53,012 nucleotides of DNA, from positions 64,747 to 117,758 of the forward strand of contig CANIZL010000003.1 of assembly GCA_947471985.1 (NCBI GenBank), in the 5' to 3' direction. Of the stretch, positions 35,623 through 45,417 are shown piece after piece. Position 1 is the stretch's first letter; each line of letters begins with the position of its first letter. The notes beneath the pieces were generated by a model. That model was not told where the DNA came from. It made no database searches and saw only the letters and a program-made list of their open reading frames with translations. This DNA is from Verrucomicrobiota bacterium. GTDB lineage: Bacteria; Verrucomicrobiota; Verrucomicrobiia; Limisphaerales; UBA9464. Made by a program: the position numbers and the translations under genes.

Positions 35623-37385
35623 AAATCACCCGGTTCTGCCTCGCCGTCGGTCTGGTCTCCGGGCTCCTGGCTCTGCCGGTTACCCGCGCTTCCGAACCGC
35701 TGAAGCACTCGGTTTCCTGGGTGGGCAACTCCTTCTCCGGCGCGAGCAATCGGTGGGTGCAGAACTTTTTCATTCATACCCACGTTCAGGCCGATGGAAC
35801 GGTGAATACGTGGAGCCATTGGGACGAAGGCGGGAAGAAGTTCGGCGTTTACCGGAACGGCGAGGTGATCGGGAATACCAATCTGCCGTCGAACAGCTTG
35901 GAGACCCGCGATTCCTCCGGCCGGGTCTGGAAGCTGGAGGTCCAATACACCGATCCAAAACACCAGGAGTGGGAGTTCATCCCCCAGGGCATCACCTGTG
36001 ACGGCAAGGCGGTGACGTTTCCCGAACTGTTCCATCCGACGGCGCTCGCATTGGCCAACGACACCTCCCTGATGGTGGCCGATTCCGGCACCGGACCGCG
36101 GCAACAGGTGCTGTTTTATGATGTTTCCCATCCGGATCAGCCCCGGTTGCTGAGGGCTTTCGGTGATCGCGGCGGCATCGCCTCGGGCAAACCGGGGGAG
36201 ATCACGCCGACCAAGTTTTGGGGCATTCGTGGTGTGGGCATGGACGCCGCGGGCAACCTCTACGTCGCGCAAAGTGAAATGGGCACCGTGCTGCGTTCCT
36301 TCACTCCGGAGGGAGCGTTGCGCTGGGATTTGCATGGCGAGTTCTTTTGCGATCTCGCGGTGGCCGACCCGTCCGATGACGCGTCGACGGTCTGGGGAAT
36401 CCAGGAACGCTACGCGATGGATTGGTCGCAGCCTCCCGGTCACGACTCCAAATGGATCGGTTACACGCTCAATCGCCCGAAGTATCCCAACGATCCGCGC
36501 GGTTTGATGCACGTGAAGCAGCAGGGGGAACACGGACTGACCTCACCGCAGATCGTTTACCTGAACGGTCATCGCTTCCTGTTCGTGGGGGGAATGTTCG
36601 CCAGCAATTTCATCAGCATCTTCCGTTTCGATGGCGAAGTGGCGGTCCCGGCGGGCCTGATCCTGCAATGGGGCAACAACCTCTACAACACCGACCTCAC
36701 CTGGCCGCCCCGGAAGCCAGCCGGGACCAGCATTTGGCGCGATCTCAATGGCGACGGTGATTATCAGGCGAACGAGTTTGCTCCGAATACGGATCGGGTG
36801 AAGCCCGGGCCGTTTTGGGTGGATGCCCAAGGCAACATTTGGATGGCCTACGGATTTTTTCGCTACGATTTCCAGGGCCTCGATCCGCAGGGGAATCCCA
36901 TCTATGCCGCCGACAGAGTCACCGTGCTCGACAAGCCCAAAGGCGTGAGCCAGGTGGCCCGCGTCTGTTACCTCGATGCCACGGACACGCTCGTCGTCGC
37001 TGAGGAAGGGCGCGACGAACAGAACCGATCCAGCATGCGGCACATCAGCCGGGTGTTTATTTGCCGGGGCTACCGCGCCGGGAATCGGGAAACGGTTTCC
37101 TTCGTGCCCGGCGCAGGACGGGAGGCCGGCTGCGTAACGGCGACCGGCGATTACGCGTTTACCGGCGGATGGAAGGGTCGTGGGCGCATTTGGGTGAATC
37201 GCCTGAGTGATGGGGCTGAAGTCGGAACCTTGGAACCGGGGCCGACGGTGGGTGGGGTCGAGAACACCGGCTGGATTGACCTGCTCACGGGCATCAGTGC
37301 CTTTCGACGCCGCACGGGCGAATACCTCGTTTTCGTCGAGGAGAACTACAAGGCGAAGTCCCTCATTTACCGTTGGAAACCATGA
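35619..37385 (+). CDS. Secreted beta-propeller (NHL/SMP-30-like) protein
   Basis: The start ATG at 35619 overlaps the apiosidase stop (ATGA). A signal peptide ([20 protein letters not shown]) ends near TRAS. The 588-residue product has repeated propeller strands such as [59 protein letters not shown] and [16 protein letters not shown]. The loop [18 protein letters not shown] is a calcium-type dockerin/EF-like D-x-N-x-D pattern. I see no defined catalytic set; SMP-30-type proteins can be lactonases, others only bind. Its position in the operon suggests a role with extracellular apiose-containing material. That role is not part of the known pathway. Confidence 0.75.
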   Translation: MKITRFCLAVGLVSGLLALPVTRASEPLKHSVSWVGNSFSGASNRWVQNFFIHTHVQADGTVNTWSHWDEGGKKFGVYRNGEVIGNTNLPSNSLETRDSSGRVWKLEVQYTDPKHQEWEFIPQGITCDGKAVTFPELFHPTALALANDTSLMVADSGTGPRQQVLFYDVSHPDQPRLLRAFGDRGGIASGKPGEITPTKFWGIRGVGMDAAGNLYVAQSEMGTVLRSFTPEGALRWDLHGEFFCDLAVADPSDDASTVWGIQERYAMDWSQPPGHDSKWIGYTLNRPKYPNDPRGLMHVKQQGEHGLTSPQIVYLNGHRFLFVGGMFASNFISIFRFDGEVAVPAGLILQWGNNLYNTDLTWPPRKPAGTSIWRDLNGDGDYQANEFAPNTDRVKPGPFWVDAQGNIWMAYGFFRYDFQGLDPQGNPIYAADRVTVLDKPKGVSQVARVCYLDATDTLVVAEEGRDEQNRSSMRHISRVFICRGYRAGNRETVSFVPGAGREAGCVTATGDYAFTGGWKGRGRIWVNRLSDGAEVGTLEPGPTVGGVENTGWIDLLTGISAFRRRTGEYLVFVEENYKAKSLIYRWKP

Positions 37386-38134
37386 AATATCTCAGTGTTT
37401 TACTGCTGGCTGTGGCCAGTTGTTGGATGTCGCGCGCGATGGCCGAGCCGCACAATTACTTCGAACTTCGGCTCTACACGGTCACGTCGAACAAACTGGA
37501 CGGGGTACTGGAACGTTTCCGGAAAACGGTCGAGCCGGTGCGGCATCGGCATGGCATTCGCACGCTCGGCTACTGGAGTGCGCCGGGTACGACGAATGGT
37601 GGTCTGTTCGCATACTTGATGTCGGCGGCCAGCGCGGCGGAGTTGCAGAAGCAGGAAAAGGAGTTTGGGGCAGACGCGGATTTCCAAAAGGGTTACGCGG
37701 CTTCCAACGCCAAGCACGGCAAGACGGTGGACGGTATCTCGGCGCTGCGTCTCGGTGTGGATCCCACGGCGAAGTTTGATTTCACGTCCACGCAACCCGC
37801 CCGCGCCTTCGATCTTCGCGTTTACTCGGTCCTGCCCGGCAAACTCGACGCCTTCCGCAATCGCTGGCGCGATTCCGCCGTGCCGATCTACGAGCGGCAC
37901 GGCTTGCACAGCGTCGGTTGGTGGGTTGCCGAATCGAAGGATGCCGAAGGCCACGATCAATTCGTCTGCCTGCTGGTGGGTGGGAGCCTGGCGTCGATTC
38001 AGAAGTCGATCCGTGAATTTCATCAGGATGCCGAATGGATTCGCGTGGAGAAGGAAACAGAGGCCAACGGAAAACTCCGCTCCGGTGTCACCGCCTACAA
38101 AATGACTCCGGCAGACTTTTCCGGCCTGAAATAA
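37382..38134 (+). CDS. Exported NIPSNAP-family protein, two tandem domains
   Basis: The start ATG at 37382 overlaps the previous stop (ATGA). A signal peptide ends near RAMAEP. The first NIPSNAP-like alpha-beta barrel half is HNYFELRLYTVTSNKLDGVL with RHGIRTLGYW. The second is RAFDLRVYSVLPGKLDAFRN with YERHGLHSVGWW and QFVCLLVGG. The 250-residue length fits two ferredoxin-like domains forming a dimer-like barrel. NIPSNAP proteins in bacteria are mostly of unknown function and are common in secreted verrucomicrobial gene sets. Its role in this operon is unknown. Confidence 0.82.
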   Translation: MKYLSVLLLAVASCWMSRAMAEPHNYFELRLYTVTSNKLDGVLERFRKTVEPVRHRHGIRTLGYWSAPGTTNGGLFAYLMSAASAAELQKQEKEFGADADFQKGYAASNAKHGKTVDGISALRLGVDPTAKFDFTSTQPARAFDLRVYSVLPGKLDAFRNRWRDSAVPIYERHGLHSVGWWVAESKDAEGHDQFVCLLVGGSLASIQKSIREFHQDAEWIRVEKETEANGKLRSGVTAYKMTPADFSGLK

Positions 38135-38225
38135 ATCCGTTCTTCGGAACCTTCAATCGCGTCCGATATTTTGCTCAGATTGGCCAAGCCCGACGACCCG
38201 TGTCCGTTATCCTTCGCTCACCGCT

Positions 38226-39161
38226 ATGAAGTTTCTCGCCTGCCTTTGCCTGGCTTTGACCGCGGCCGCCGGCCCACTCGCCGGGCATAAGCTGCTCATC
38301 ACGTCCGTGCGCACGGGCGACACCGAGGTGTTTGTCGCCGATCCCGAAACAGGCGATATGACGAACCTCTCGCGGGCGCCGAAATCGGAGGACCGCTATC
38401 CGTGCTGGTCGCCCGACGCGAAGCGCATCTGCTTCATGAGCGATCGCGAACACGCGACGAACCTGTGGGTGATGAACGCCGATGGCTCGCACGTTCGGCG
38501 ACTGCTCACCTCGCCCAAGGTTTGCTACATGCCGAGTTGGCAGCGCACACCCCGCGGCGAGCGCATCGTCTTCGGAATGCATGGCGACAAGCCGGAGATG
38601 GCGAGCATCAAGCCCGACGGCAGCGATCTGCAAATGTTCGGCGAGGGCCACGATCCGACGCTGTCACCCGATGGCCGGCGCATCTGCTATACCGGCCATC
38701 CGCCCGAGGGTGGGGTGACCGTTTACGTGATGAATTGGGATGGCACCGACAAACGCCGCGTCGTCCCAACCACGAGCAAGGTCGGTGCAACCTTCCCAAA
38801 TTGGTCGCCGGACTCGAGGCAGATCGTGTATTCGTTCCCCGTGGGTGAAGCGCTGGAGCTTTTCATCATCGGCGCGGACGGTTCCGGCCAGCGCCCGCTG
38901 ACTCAATTCGGGGGCACGAGTGTTTGCACGCCCAGCGCCTGGTCGCCGGACGGGAAGTGGATTTCCTTCCGCCGAACCGACGAGCGCTACTGGAGCAATC
39001 CCGAGCGCATGCTCAAGGTTTACGCGGAGAAGCCGGCGGATAAGCGGCCTGTTTGGGTGGTTCGTCCGGATGGTAGCGACGCGAAAGTCATCGAATCACT
39101 GCGCTATCAAATGGCGATTGACGGCAGTCGGGCAACCTGGAAACCCCTGGTGAGACCATGA
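38226..39161 (+). CDS. Exported TolB/WD40-like beta-propeller protein
   Basis: The product has 311 residues. A signal peptide (MKFLACLCLALTAAAG) ends near PLAGH. PD40/TolB-type repeats follow: NLSRAPKSEDRYPCWSPDAK, RICFMSDREHATNLWVMNAD, GATFPNWSPDSRQIVYSFPV and TPSAWSPDGKWISFRRT. There are about five to six blades, each with a WSPDG-type turn. It lies 91 nt after the NIPSNAP gene and overlaps the ApsD gene by 4 nt. Similar proteins sense or bind sugars or act as oligogalacturonate lyases (Ogl), but I do not see the Ogl histidine set with certainty. The function in the locus is open. Confidence 0.75.
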   Translation: MKFLACLCLALTAAAGPLAGHKLLITSVRTGDTEVFVADPETGDMTNLSRAPKSEDRYPCWSPDAKRICFMSDREHATNLWVMNADGSHVRRLLTSPKVCYMPSWQRTPRGERIVFGMHGDKPEMASIKPDGSDLQMFGEGHDPTLSPDGRRICYTGHPPEGGVTVYVMNWDGTDKRRVVPTTSKVGATFPNWSPDSRQIVYSFPVGEALELFIIGADGSGQRPLTQFGGTSVCTPSAWSPDGKWISFRRTDERYWSNPERMLKVYAEKPADKRPVWVVRPDGSDAKVIESLRYQMAIDGSRATWKPLVRP

Positions 39162-40180
39162 AGGAACTTCGTTTCGCCATTCTCGGCACCGGCTTCTGGG
39201 CGCGTTATCAACTCGCGGCATGGGGCGAGGTGCCCGGCGCCCGTTGCGTCGCGCTCTTCAATCGCACCCGGGCCAAAGCCGAGACGCTGGCGCGTGAGTG
39301 GAGGGTGCCGGCGGTTTACGAAGATGCGGAGGAACTGCTGCAGCGGGAGCGGCCGGACTTCGTGGACATCATCACGGATGTCGGCACGCACCGGCAGTTC
39401 GTCGAACTCGCCGCGCACCATAAGATTCCCGCGATTTGCCAGAAGCCGCTCGCCCCAACCTTGGCGGACGCGGAGGCCATGCTGATGGCGTGCCGGCAGG
39501 CCGGTGTGTCCCTGAGCGTTCATGAGAACTGGCGCTGGCAGACGCCCCTGCGCGAACTGAAACGGGTGCTCGCCTCCGGGGTTATCGGACCGGTGTTCCG
39601 TGCGCGCATGGATTACTGCAACAGCTTTCCGGTCTTTGATAACCAGCCGTTTCTCAAGGAGCTGGAGCAGTTCATCCTCACCGATATGGGCACCCACATC
39701 CTCGACGTGGCCCGTTTTCTCTTCGGCGAGAGCGACCGCCTCTATTGTCAGACCCATCGCGTGCATCGGGATATCCGGGGCGAGGACGCCGCGACGGTGA
39801 TGCTGCACCAGGACACGGGCGCGACGGTGACGGTGAATCTTAGTTACGCCAGCCGGGTGGAACACGACCGATTTCCCGAGGCGTTTGTCTTCGTGGAGGG
39901 TGAACAGGGTTCGATCGAATTAGGACCGGATTTCTGGATCCGTGTCACGACTGCCGCCGGCACGCATTCCCGTCGGTGTCCGCCGCCGTTCCATGCCTGG
40001 GCGGATCCGCGCTATGCGCTGGTGCACTCCAGCATGGTCGCCTGTCACACGGACCTGTTGCGCGCCCTGCGAACTGACACGCCCGCCGAGACCGTCGCCG
40101 AAGACAATTTGAAAACCCTCCGTCTCGTCTTTGCCGCCTATGAATCGGCGCGCACCGGGCGGGCGGTGCATCTCCCCTGA
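39158..40180 (+). CDS. apsD: D-apiose dehydrogenase, Gfo/Idh/MocA family
   Basis: The start ATG at 39158 overlaps the propeller stop. The Rossmann domain opens FAILGTGFWARYQLAAW (GTGFWA 10-15). The catalytic lysine of the family's EKP motif is K96 in CQKPLAPT. The C-terminal domain contains HENWRWQTPLRELKRVL, then FDNQPFLKELEQFILTDMG. These segments closely match characterised D-apiose dehydrogenases as I recall them. The enzyme oxidises D-apiose with NAD+ to D-apionolactone. The presence of ApnO, OiaC and ApnL in the same run supports this over other Gfo/Idh/MocA activities. The length of 340 residues is normal. It is cytoplasmic. Confidence 0.8.
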   Translation: MKELRFAILGTGFWARYQLAAWGEVPGARCVALFNRTRAKAETLAREWRVPAVYEDAEELLQRERPDFVDIITDVGTHRQFVELAAHHKIPAICQKPLAPTLADAEAMLMACRQAGVSLSVHENWRWQTPLRELKRVLASGVIGPVFRARMDYCNSFPVFDNQPFLKELEQFILTDMGTHILDVARFLFGESDRLYCQTHRVHRDIRGEDAATVMLHQDTGATVTVNLSYASRVEHDRFPEAFVFVEGEQGSIELGPDFWIRVTTAAGTHSRRCPPPFHAWADPRYALVHSSMVACHTDLLRALRTDTPAETVAEDNLKTLRLVFAAYESARTGRAVHLP

Positions 40181-40228
40181 ATGGAAACGTTGACTCTGAA
40201 TTGGATATTTAAGCACTGATACCCAGAT

Positions 40229-41059
40229 ATGAAGACCATCACCCTCGTCGGCGCCGGCGGCAAAATGGGCTGCCGACTCACCGATAATTTCGCGCGGACC
40301 GCTTACCGCGTTCATTACCTCGAGGTGTCGCCTCGCGGTTTGGAGAATCTGCAGCAACGCGGTATCACGGTCGGGCAGCAGGCGGAAGTCGTGCCGCAGT
40401 CGGACGTGGTCATCCTGGCGGTGCCGGACGTGGCCATTGGGGCCGTTGCCCGCGAGATCGTGCCCCTGATGAAGCCGGGAGCCCTGCTCCTGACCCTCGA
40501 TCCGGCCGCACCGCTCGATGATCAATTGCCCCGCCGTGACGACATTGGCTGTGTGATTGCCCACCCGTGCCACCCTTCGGTTTTTAACTGGGAGCCGACG
40601 GAACCGGCGTTTCGTGACTTCTACGGCGGAATTTCGGCGAAGCAGGCCATCGTGGTGGCGTTGATGTGGGGCGCGGAGAGTTACTACGGGTTGGGGGTGG
40701 AAATTTCGACGGCGATGTATGCCCCGGTGAGCCGGGTGCACCGTGTGAGTTTGGAGCAGATGGCGATGCTCGAGCCGGCGCTGGTGGAGACCCTCGCGCA
40801 GACCTGCATGGAGGTGGTGAAGGAGGGACATGATCGATTGGTCACTGCCGGCGTGCCGTCGGAGGCCGTCCGCGATTTCGTCCTCGGCCACCTGCGGATT
40901 CAGATCGCGGTGTTGTTTGGCGAGGTGAATGGCACCTTCTCCGACGCCGCCTACAAGATCAGCAAACGCGCCAAGCCGGTGCTCTTCCGAGAGGGTTGGC
41001 AGAAGATCTTTGAACTGTCGGACATCCGCGAACAGGTTCGGGACATCACCCGGAAGTGA
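40229..41059 (+). CDS. apnO: D-apionate oxidoisomerase
   Basis: The product has 276 residues. The N-terminal dinucleotide motif is TLVGAGGKMGCRL (5-17), followed by DVVILAVPDVAIG. The C-terminal part (about 120-276) is a PGDH_C-type helical domain with HPCHPSVFNWEP, the SYYGLGVEISTAMYAPVSRVH helix and EGWQKIFELSDIREQV. This architecture is that of ApnO, which converts D-apionate to 3-oxo-isoapionate with NAD+. It lies 48 nt after ApsD, and OiaC follows after 5 nt. The alternative is a related PGDH_C dehydrogenase of unknown substrate; gene order makes ApnO much more likely. Confidence 0.8.
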   Translation: MKTITLVGAGGKMGCRLTDNFARTAYRVHYLEVSPRGLENLQQRGITVGQQAEVVPQSDVVILAVPDVAIGAVAREIVPLMKPGALLLTLDPAAPLDDQLPRRDDIGCVIAHPCHPSVFNWEPTEPAFRDFYGGISAKQAIVVALMWGAESYYGLGVEISTAMYAPVSRVHRVSLEQMAMLEPALVETLAQTCMEVVKEGHDRLVTAGVPSEAVRDFVLGHLRIQIAVLFGEVNGTFSDAAYKISKRAKPVLFREGWQKIFELSDIREQVRDITRK

Positions 41060-41064
41060 CCGCC

Positions 41065-41877
41065 ATGCGTCTCGGTCTCAGCAGTTACACGTACGGCTGG
41101 GCGGTGGGTAGCCCCGCGCATCGACCCGCTCGTCCGCTGGATGAGTTGGGGCTGCTGGATCGTTGCCAGGAGCACAGTCTGAAGATTTTGCAGGTCGGTG
41201 ACAACCTGCCACTCCACACCTTCGATGCCGTGCGGCTCGCCCGGTTCTTTGATCGGGCGCGGGCCGAGGGGGTGGAATTGGAGCTCGGCGCGCGGCAACT
41301 CACCGTGGAGCGGGTCACCACCTACGCTGCTCTCGCGCGGCAGGCGGGCGCGCGTTTGATCCGCTTCGTCATCGATGATGCGGGCTACGAACCGACTCCC
41401 GAAGCCGTGATCGCGATTCTGCGCACGACGGCGCCCGTGCTGGAGGGACTGGTTCTGGGCATCGAAAACCACGATCGGTATCCTGCCCGAACCCTGCGCG
41501 CCGTAATTGAGGCCGTGGGCGGAGCACCCGTCGGTATCTGCCTCGATACGGCAAATTCGCTCGGGGCGGGCGAGGGCTTGGAAACGGTCGTTCGTGAATT
41601 GGGGCGTCACACGGTGAACCTCCATATCAAGGACGTGAACATCCGCCGGGTGCCCCATCTGATGGGTTTCACGGTTGAGGGTCGACCAGCCGGGAGCGGC
41701 GCATTGGATATTCCCGCTTTGCTGGCGGAGTTGCGGCCCTTCGGCCGTTGCGCCACCGCGATTCTTGAACAGTGGACGCCGCCCGAGGCCGAGCTGGAAG
41801 CGACCCTCGTCAAAGAGGCAGACTGGGCTCGCCAGAGCGTGATCTTTCTGAAAACGTTGTTCGCACAATTCCCATGA
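41065..41877 (+). CDS. oiaC: 3-oxo-isoapionate decarboxylase, xylose isomerase-like TIM barrel
   Basis: I use the ATG at 41065 with GGAAG 8 nt upstream; a GTG at 41056 overlapping the ApnO stop is possible. The product has 270 residues and is a TIM barrel of the AP-endonuclease 2/sugar isomerase-epimerase class, opening MRLGLSSYTYGWAVG. The four metal-ligand positions are present: E134 (GIENHD), D161 (CLDTANS), H187 (LHIKD) and E235 (LEQWTPP). OiaC belongs to this fold and decarboxylates 3-oxo-isoapionate to L-erythrulose. The assignment rests on the fold plus its position between ApnO and the transporter. Another sugar epimerase is the alternative. Confidence 0.77.
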   Translation: MRLGLSSYTYGWAVGSPAHRPARPLDELGLLDRCQEHSLKILQVGDNLPLHTFDAVRLARFFDRARAEGVELELGARQLTVERVTTYAALARQAGARLIRFVIDDAGYEPTPEAVIAILRTTAPVLEGLVLGIENHDRYPARTLRAVIEAVGGAPVGICLDTANSLGAGEGLETVVRELGRHTVNLHIKDVNIRRVPHLMGFTVEGRPAGSGALDIPALLAELRPFGRCATAILEQWTPPEAELEATLVKEADWARQSVIFLKTLFAQFP

Positions 41878-42908
41878 AAAAATTGAAGGCGTATTTTTGC
41901 CGGCTGTTGGCCGTCCTGGCCCTGCTGACGTTGGCGGGTTGTGGTAAATCCGATACCGGTGCGAGCGGTGCCGGTACCTCCACCGCCGTTCCGGCGTCAG
42001 GATCGCTGACCCTGGGCGTCGCCTTCGAGACGCTCCAGACCGAGTACTGGGTCGCGGGTTACGAAGCCATCAAAGCAGAGGCGGCCGCCCGGGGCTTCAA
42101 AGTCGTGGAGGCGGTGGCCGACAATGACGCCAATCGTCAATTCGAGCAGGTCCGGAGCTTCATCACGCGGCGGGTGGATGGAATCATCCTCGTGCCGAAG
42201 GACGCCAGCACCTGCCTGCCGATGATCAAGGCGGCCAATGCGGCCAGCATTCCCATCGTTCTCTTCAATCGGCCCGCGGCGAAAAGTGAGGCCAAGTCCG
42301 TGGCCGTCGTGGCGGACAATTTCGCCCTGACCCGGACCACGGTGGACTACCTGATTGGTCAGGCGAAGGCGACGGGCGGGAAGCGCAAAGCGATGGTGCT
42401 CATCGGTGATTTGGGCGACATCAATGCGGTGGGCCGTCGCGACGGTTTCGACGCGGCGGTGAAGGCGGCCGGCGACTCGCTGGAGGTCGTAGCCCGTGTG
42501 CCCACGGAATGGAACCAGGAAAAGGCGCAGGCGGGAGTGGTCAATGCGTTGCAGGCGAATCCCGACATCAGCTTCATCTTCACCAGCTCGGACTTCCTCC
42601 TGCCGGGGATCGTCAGCGCACTCAAGGGCGCGGGTAAATACCACCGGGTGGGCGAGGCGGGCCACGTCGTGCTCGGCGGCTTCGATGGCGATGCGACCGC
42701 GTGGCAGATGCTGAAGGAGGGCTATCTCGACGCGACCGGGGTGCAGGACGTCTACTTCGAGGCCAAGCAAAGCGTGCAGGCCATCGTGGATCTGCGGGCC
42801 GGTAAACCGGTGGCTGAAGTCATTCTCGATCCCGGCTTTGTCATCCACCAGGGCAATGCCAAGGAGAAGGCCGCGCAGATGTGGGGCGCGAACGTGAAGC
42901 GCAAATGA
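41874..42908 (+). CDS. Sugar ABC transporter substrate-binding lipoprotein (probable D-apiose)
   Basis: The start ATG at 41874 overlaps the OiaC stop. The N-terminus is a lipoprotein signal with lipobox LAGC, lipidated at Cys23, followed by a short Ser/Gly/Ala linker. The body is a Peripla_BP_4 ribose-binding-type fold: LGVAFETLQTEYWVAGYEAI, AVADNDANRQFEQVRSFI, VDGIILVPKDAS, IPIVLFNRPA and GGFDGDATAWQMLKEGY. The product has 344 residues. With two permeases and one ATPase downstream it forms a complete CUT2 importer. Apiose as substrate is inferred from the surrounding pathway genes. Confidence 0.85.
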   Translation: MKKLKAYFCRLLAVLALLTLAGCGKSDTGASGAGTSTAVPASGSLTLGVAFETLQTEYWVAGYEAIKAEAAARGFKVVEAVADNDANRQFEQVRSFITRRVDGIILVPKDASTCLPMIKAANAASIPIVLFNRPAAKSEAKSVAVVADNFALTRTTVDYLIGQAKATGGKRKAMVLIGDLGDINAVGRRDGFDAAVKAAGDSLEVVARVPTEWNQEKAQAGVVNALQANPDISFIFTSSDFLLPGIVSALKGAGKYHRVGEAGHVVLGGFDGDATAWQMLKEGYLDATGVQDVYFEAKQSVQAIVDLRAGKPVAEVILDPGFVIHQGNAKEKAAQMWGANVKRK

Positions 42909-43897
42909 ACGTGGCTGCCGACACCGGGTCGCCGAGCGGTTCGTCACGGCTGACCGCGGCGCTCCGTTCCGAGTACCTGGTGCTGTTTCTATGCGCCGGA
43001 CTCTTTGGGGGACTCGCCCCGTTTACGCCAGGTCTGGCTTCCACGGACAATTTTCTGGGCCTGTTCGGCAACCTCGCCCCGCTGCTGTTGGTGGCTCTCG
43101 GCCAGACGCTCGTGCTCATCGTCGGTGGAATCGACCTGTCGGTGACCTCGATCATCGCACTCACGTCGGTCGTGGGTGCCCTGGTGATGAACCGCGACAC
43201 CGGTTGGCTCGCGGGCAGTGGGGCGGCCGCTCCGGTGGCCATTGGGGTCATGCTCGTACTGGGGGGACTGATCGGCGCGGGCAATGGCCTGGCCGTGACC
43301 AAGCTTCGAATGCCGGCCTTTATGGTCACCCTCACGGCCCTGATGTTTTTCTCGGGCTTGGCCATCTGGCTCACCCAGTCGAAGAATATCGGCAACTTGC
43401 CCACCGCCTTCACGGAGCTCGGCTCCCGGCCCGCTCTGGCGCTGCCCCTCGCCGCGCTGATCGCCGGTCTGGTTCACCTGCTGCTGGAACGGTCGCTTTA
43501 CGGCCGCTGGCTGCGGGCCTGCGGTTTCAATGCCCGCACCGCGCACGTCTCCGGCGTGCCGGTCGAGGCGGTCGTGATCGCGACCTATGTCGCCAGCGGC
43601 GTGCTCGCGGCCGCGGCGTCCGTGCTCTACACCGGGCGGTTGGAGACGGGTTCGCCGGTGCTCGGGCAGCGGATTTTATTGGATGTTATCGGCGCCACTG
43701 TCCTGGGAGGAACGAGCCTGTTTGGGGGGAAGGGCCGGGTTTCATGGACGTTCTTTGGAGTGCTGTTTCTTTCCCTCCTCGACAACGCGCTGAACCTGCT
43801 CGGCCTGTCGCATTTCACCATCATGATGGTCAAGGGCGGCGTCATCCTGCTCGCCGCACTGCTCGACACCGCCCGCACGCGCTGGTTTAACGCATGA
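42905..43897 (+). CDS. CUT2 sugar ABC transporter permease 1
   Basis: The start ATG at 42905 (MNVAADTGSPSG) overlaps the binding-protein stop. The product has 330 residues and the eight to ten membrane helices of the RbsC/BPD_transp_2 family. Hallmarks are ALGQTLVLIVGGIDLSVTSI, AFMVTLTALMFFSGL, ALYGRWLRACGFN-like RSLYGRWLRACG and GATVLGGTSLFGGKG. The last glycine-rich block is the conserved cytoplasmic contact region. It is followed by its ATPase and by a second permease of the same family, so the membrane unit is probably a heterodimer. Confidence 0.9.
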   Translation: MNVAADTGSPSGSSRLTAALRSEYLVLFLCAGLFGGLAPFTPGLASTDNFLGLFGNLAPLLLVALGQTLVLIVGGIDLSVTSIIALTSVVGALVMNRDTGWLAGSGAAAPVAIGVMLVLGGLIGAGNGLAVTKLRMPAFMVTLTALMFFSGLAIWLTQSKNIGNLPTAFTELGSRPALALPLAALIAGLVHLLLERSLYGRWLRACGFNARTAHVSGVPVEAVVIATYVASGVLAAAASVLYTGRLETGSPVLGQRILLDVIGATVLGGTSLFGGKGRVSWTFFGVLFLSLLDNALNLLGLSHFTIMMVKGGVILLAALLDTARTRWFNA

Positions 43898-45417
43898 GTC
43901 CGCTCCTCCAGTTCGAGTCGGTCGGAAAAGCCTTCCTCGGCGTCGACGTGTTGAAGGCGGTGAGCTTCGGCGTGGCCCCGGGGCGGATCGTTGGCCTGGT
44001 GGGCGAAAACGGCGCGGGCAAGTCCACCCTGATGAATCTGTTGGGCGGCAACCTGCGGCCCGATACCGGCAGCATGCAGTTTCAAGGCGCCCCCTACGCG
44101 CCCCGGGATTCCCGCGATGCCCGGCGAGCCGGCATTGGTTTCGTGCATCAGGAACTGAACCTCTTCACCAACCTCGACCTCGCAGAGAACCTGTTTCTGT
44201 CGGATTTCCCCACGCGGGGTGGGCTCATCCGGCGACGCGAATTGCACCGGCGCGCTTCCGCGCTGCTGCAGCGGGTCGGCTTGGGATTGCCGACCACGAC
44301 CGTGGTCAGTCGCCTCTCCACGGGTGAACGCCAGCTCCTCGAAGTTGCCCGGGCGCTGTCCTTCGATGCGCGTCTGCTCATTCTCGACGAGCCCACCACG
44401 TCCCTCAGCGTCCCCGAGCGCGAACGGCTCTTCGCCCTCGTGCGCCAGCTCCGGGCCGAGGGTCGCTCGTTGATCTACATCTCGCACACGCTCGGCGACG
44501 TCCTGGACCTGGCGGACGAGTTGGTGGTGCTGCGTGACGGAGCGGTCGTTGGCCAAGGGCCGGCGTGCCAGTTCAGTTCGGATCGCCTGGTCGCTTTGAT
44601 GGTGGGGCGGGAACTGAAGCAGCTTTTTCCTCAACGCCAGAGGCCGCGTTTGCCGAATTCCGCCGAGTGCCTTGCGGCGCCCGCCGGCCTTCCCTTGTTG
44701 GAGGTCCGCGGTCTCGGCCAGCCCGGCGTTGTGCAGGACATTTCGTTTACCTTGCATCGGGGTGAGGTGCTCGGCGTTTCCGGGCTGATGGGCGCGGGTC
44801 GCACGGAACTGGCTCGAATCCTGTTTGGTCTCGACCCGCACGCCGCGGGCACGATGACACTCGCCGGCCCGCCGCTGACGGGCCCGCCGCGAGAACGGAT
44901 TCGACGTGGATTGGCGCTGCTCACCGAGAGCCGCCGGGACGACGGCCTGTGTCTGGAGGCTTCCGTCGCCGACAATCTCGCACTCGTTACGGTCGGCCGG
45001 CACGCCCGTTCACCCCTGGGTCTACTCCGTTTCGCTGGCTTGCGGGCGGCGCTGGGAAAGGTTCGCGCGGCCGTCCGCCTTCAACCGCGCCTCACCGACG
45101 AGCAAGCCGTACAGACGCTCAGCGGCGGCAACCAGCAAAAGGTCGTGCTGGCGAAGTGGCTGCTGGCGGAGCCCCAAGTGCTCCTGCTCGATGAACCCAC
45201 GCGCGGCATTGATGTCGGTGCGAAATTTGAAATTTACCAGCTCATCCACCAACTCGCGGATCGCGGGGCAGGGGTGGTGGTCATCTCCTCCGAGTTGGAG
45301 GAACTCACCGGTCTGTGTGACCGCATTCTCGTGATGAACCGCGGGCGGATCACCGGTGAATTCTCCCGGGATAACTTCGATTCCGCACGCATCCTGCAAG
45401 CCGCGCTGCCAACATGA
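43894..45417 (+). CDS. CUT2 sugar ABC transporter ATPase (RbsA/XylG-like, two domains)
   Basis: The product has 507 residues with two nucleotide-binding domains. The first has Walker A GENGAGKST (37-45), signature LSTGERQLLEVARAL and Walker B LLILDEPTTSLS. The second has the usual degenerate Walker A (GLMGAGRTELARILFG), signature LSGGNQQKVVLAKWL and LLLDEPTRGIDVGAK. This asymmetric pattern is normal for RbsA/MglA/XylG. The start overlaps the permease stop and the end overlaps the second permease, both by ATGA. It energises the sugar import of this locus. Confidence 0.92.
   Translation: MSPLLQFESVGKAFLGVDVLKAVSFGVAPGRIVGLVGENGAGKSTLMNLLGGNLRPDTGSMQFQGAPYAPRDSRDARRAGIGFVHQELNLFTNLDLAENLFLSDFPTRGGLIRRRELHRRASALLQRVGLGLPTTTVVSRLSTGERQLLEVARALSFDARLLILDEPTTSLSVPERERLFALVRQLRAEGRSLIYISHTLGDVLDLADELVVLRDGAVVGQGPACQFSSDRLVALMVGRELKQLFPQRQRPRLPNSAECLAAPAGLPLLEVRGLGQPGVVQDISFTLHRGEVLGVSGLMGAGRTELARILFGLDPHAAGTMTLAGPPLTGPPRERIRRGLALLTESRRDDGLCLEASVADNLALVTVGRHARSPLGLLRFAGLRAALGKVRAAVRLQPRLTDEQAVQTLSGGNQQKVVLAKWLLAEPQVLLLDEPTRGIDVGAKFEIYQLIHQLADRGAGVVVISSELEELTGLCDRILVMNRGRITGEFSRDNFDSARILQAALPT

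Noticed and set aside
40181-40228. Internal promoter between ApsD and ApnO (TTGACT with TATTTA)
   Set aside because: The two hexamers are only about 10 bp apart, too close for a standard promoter.
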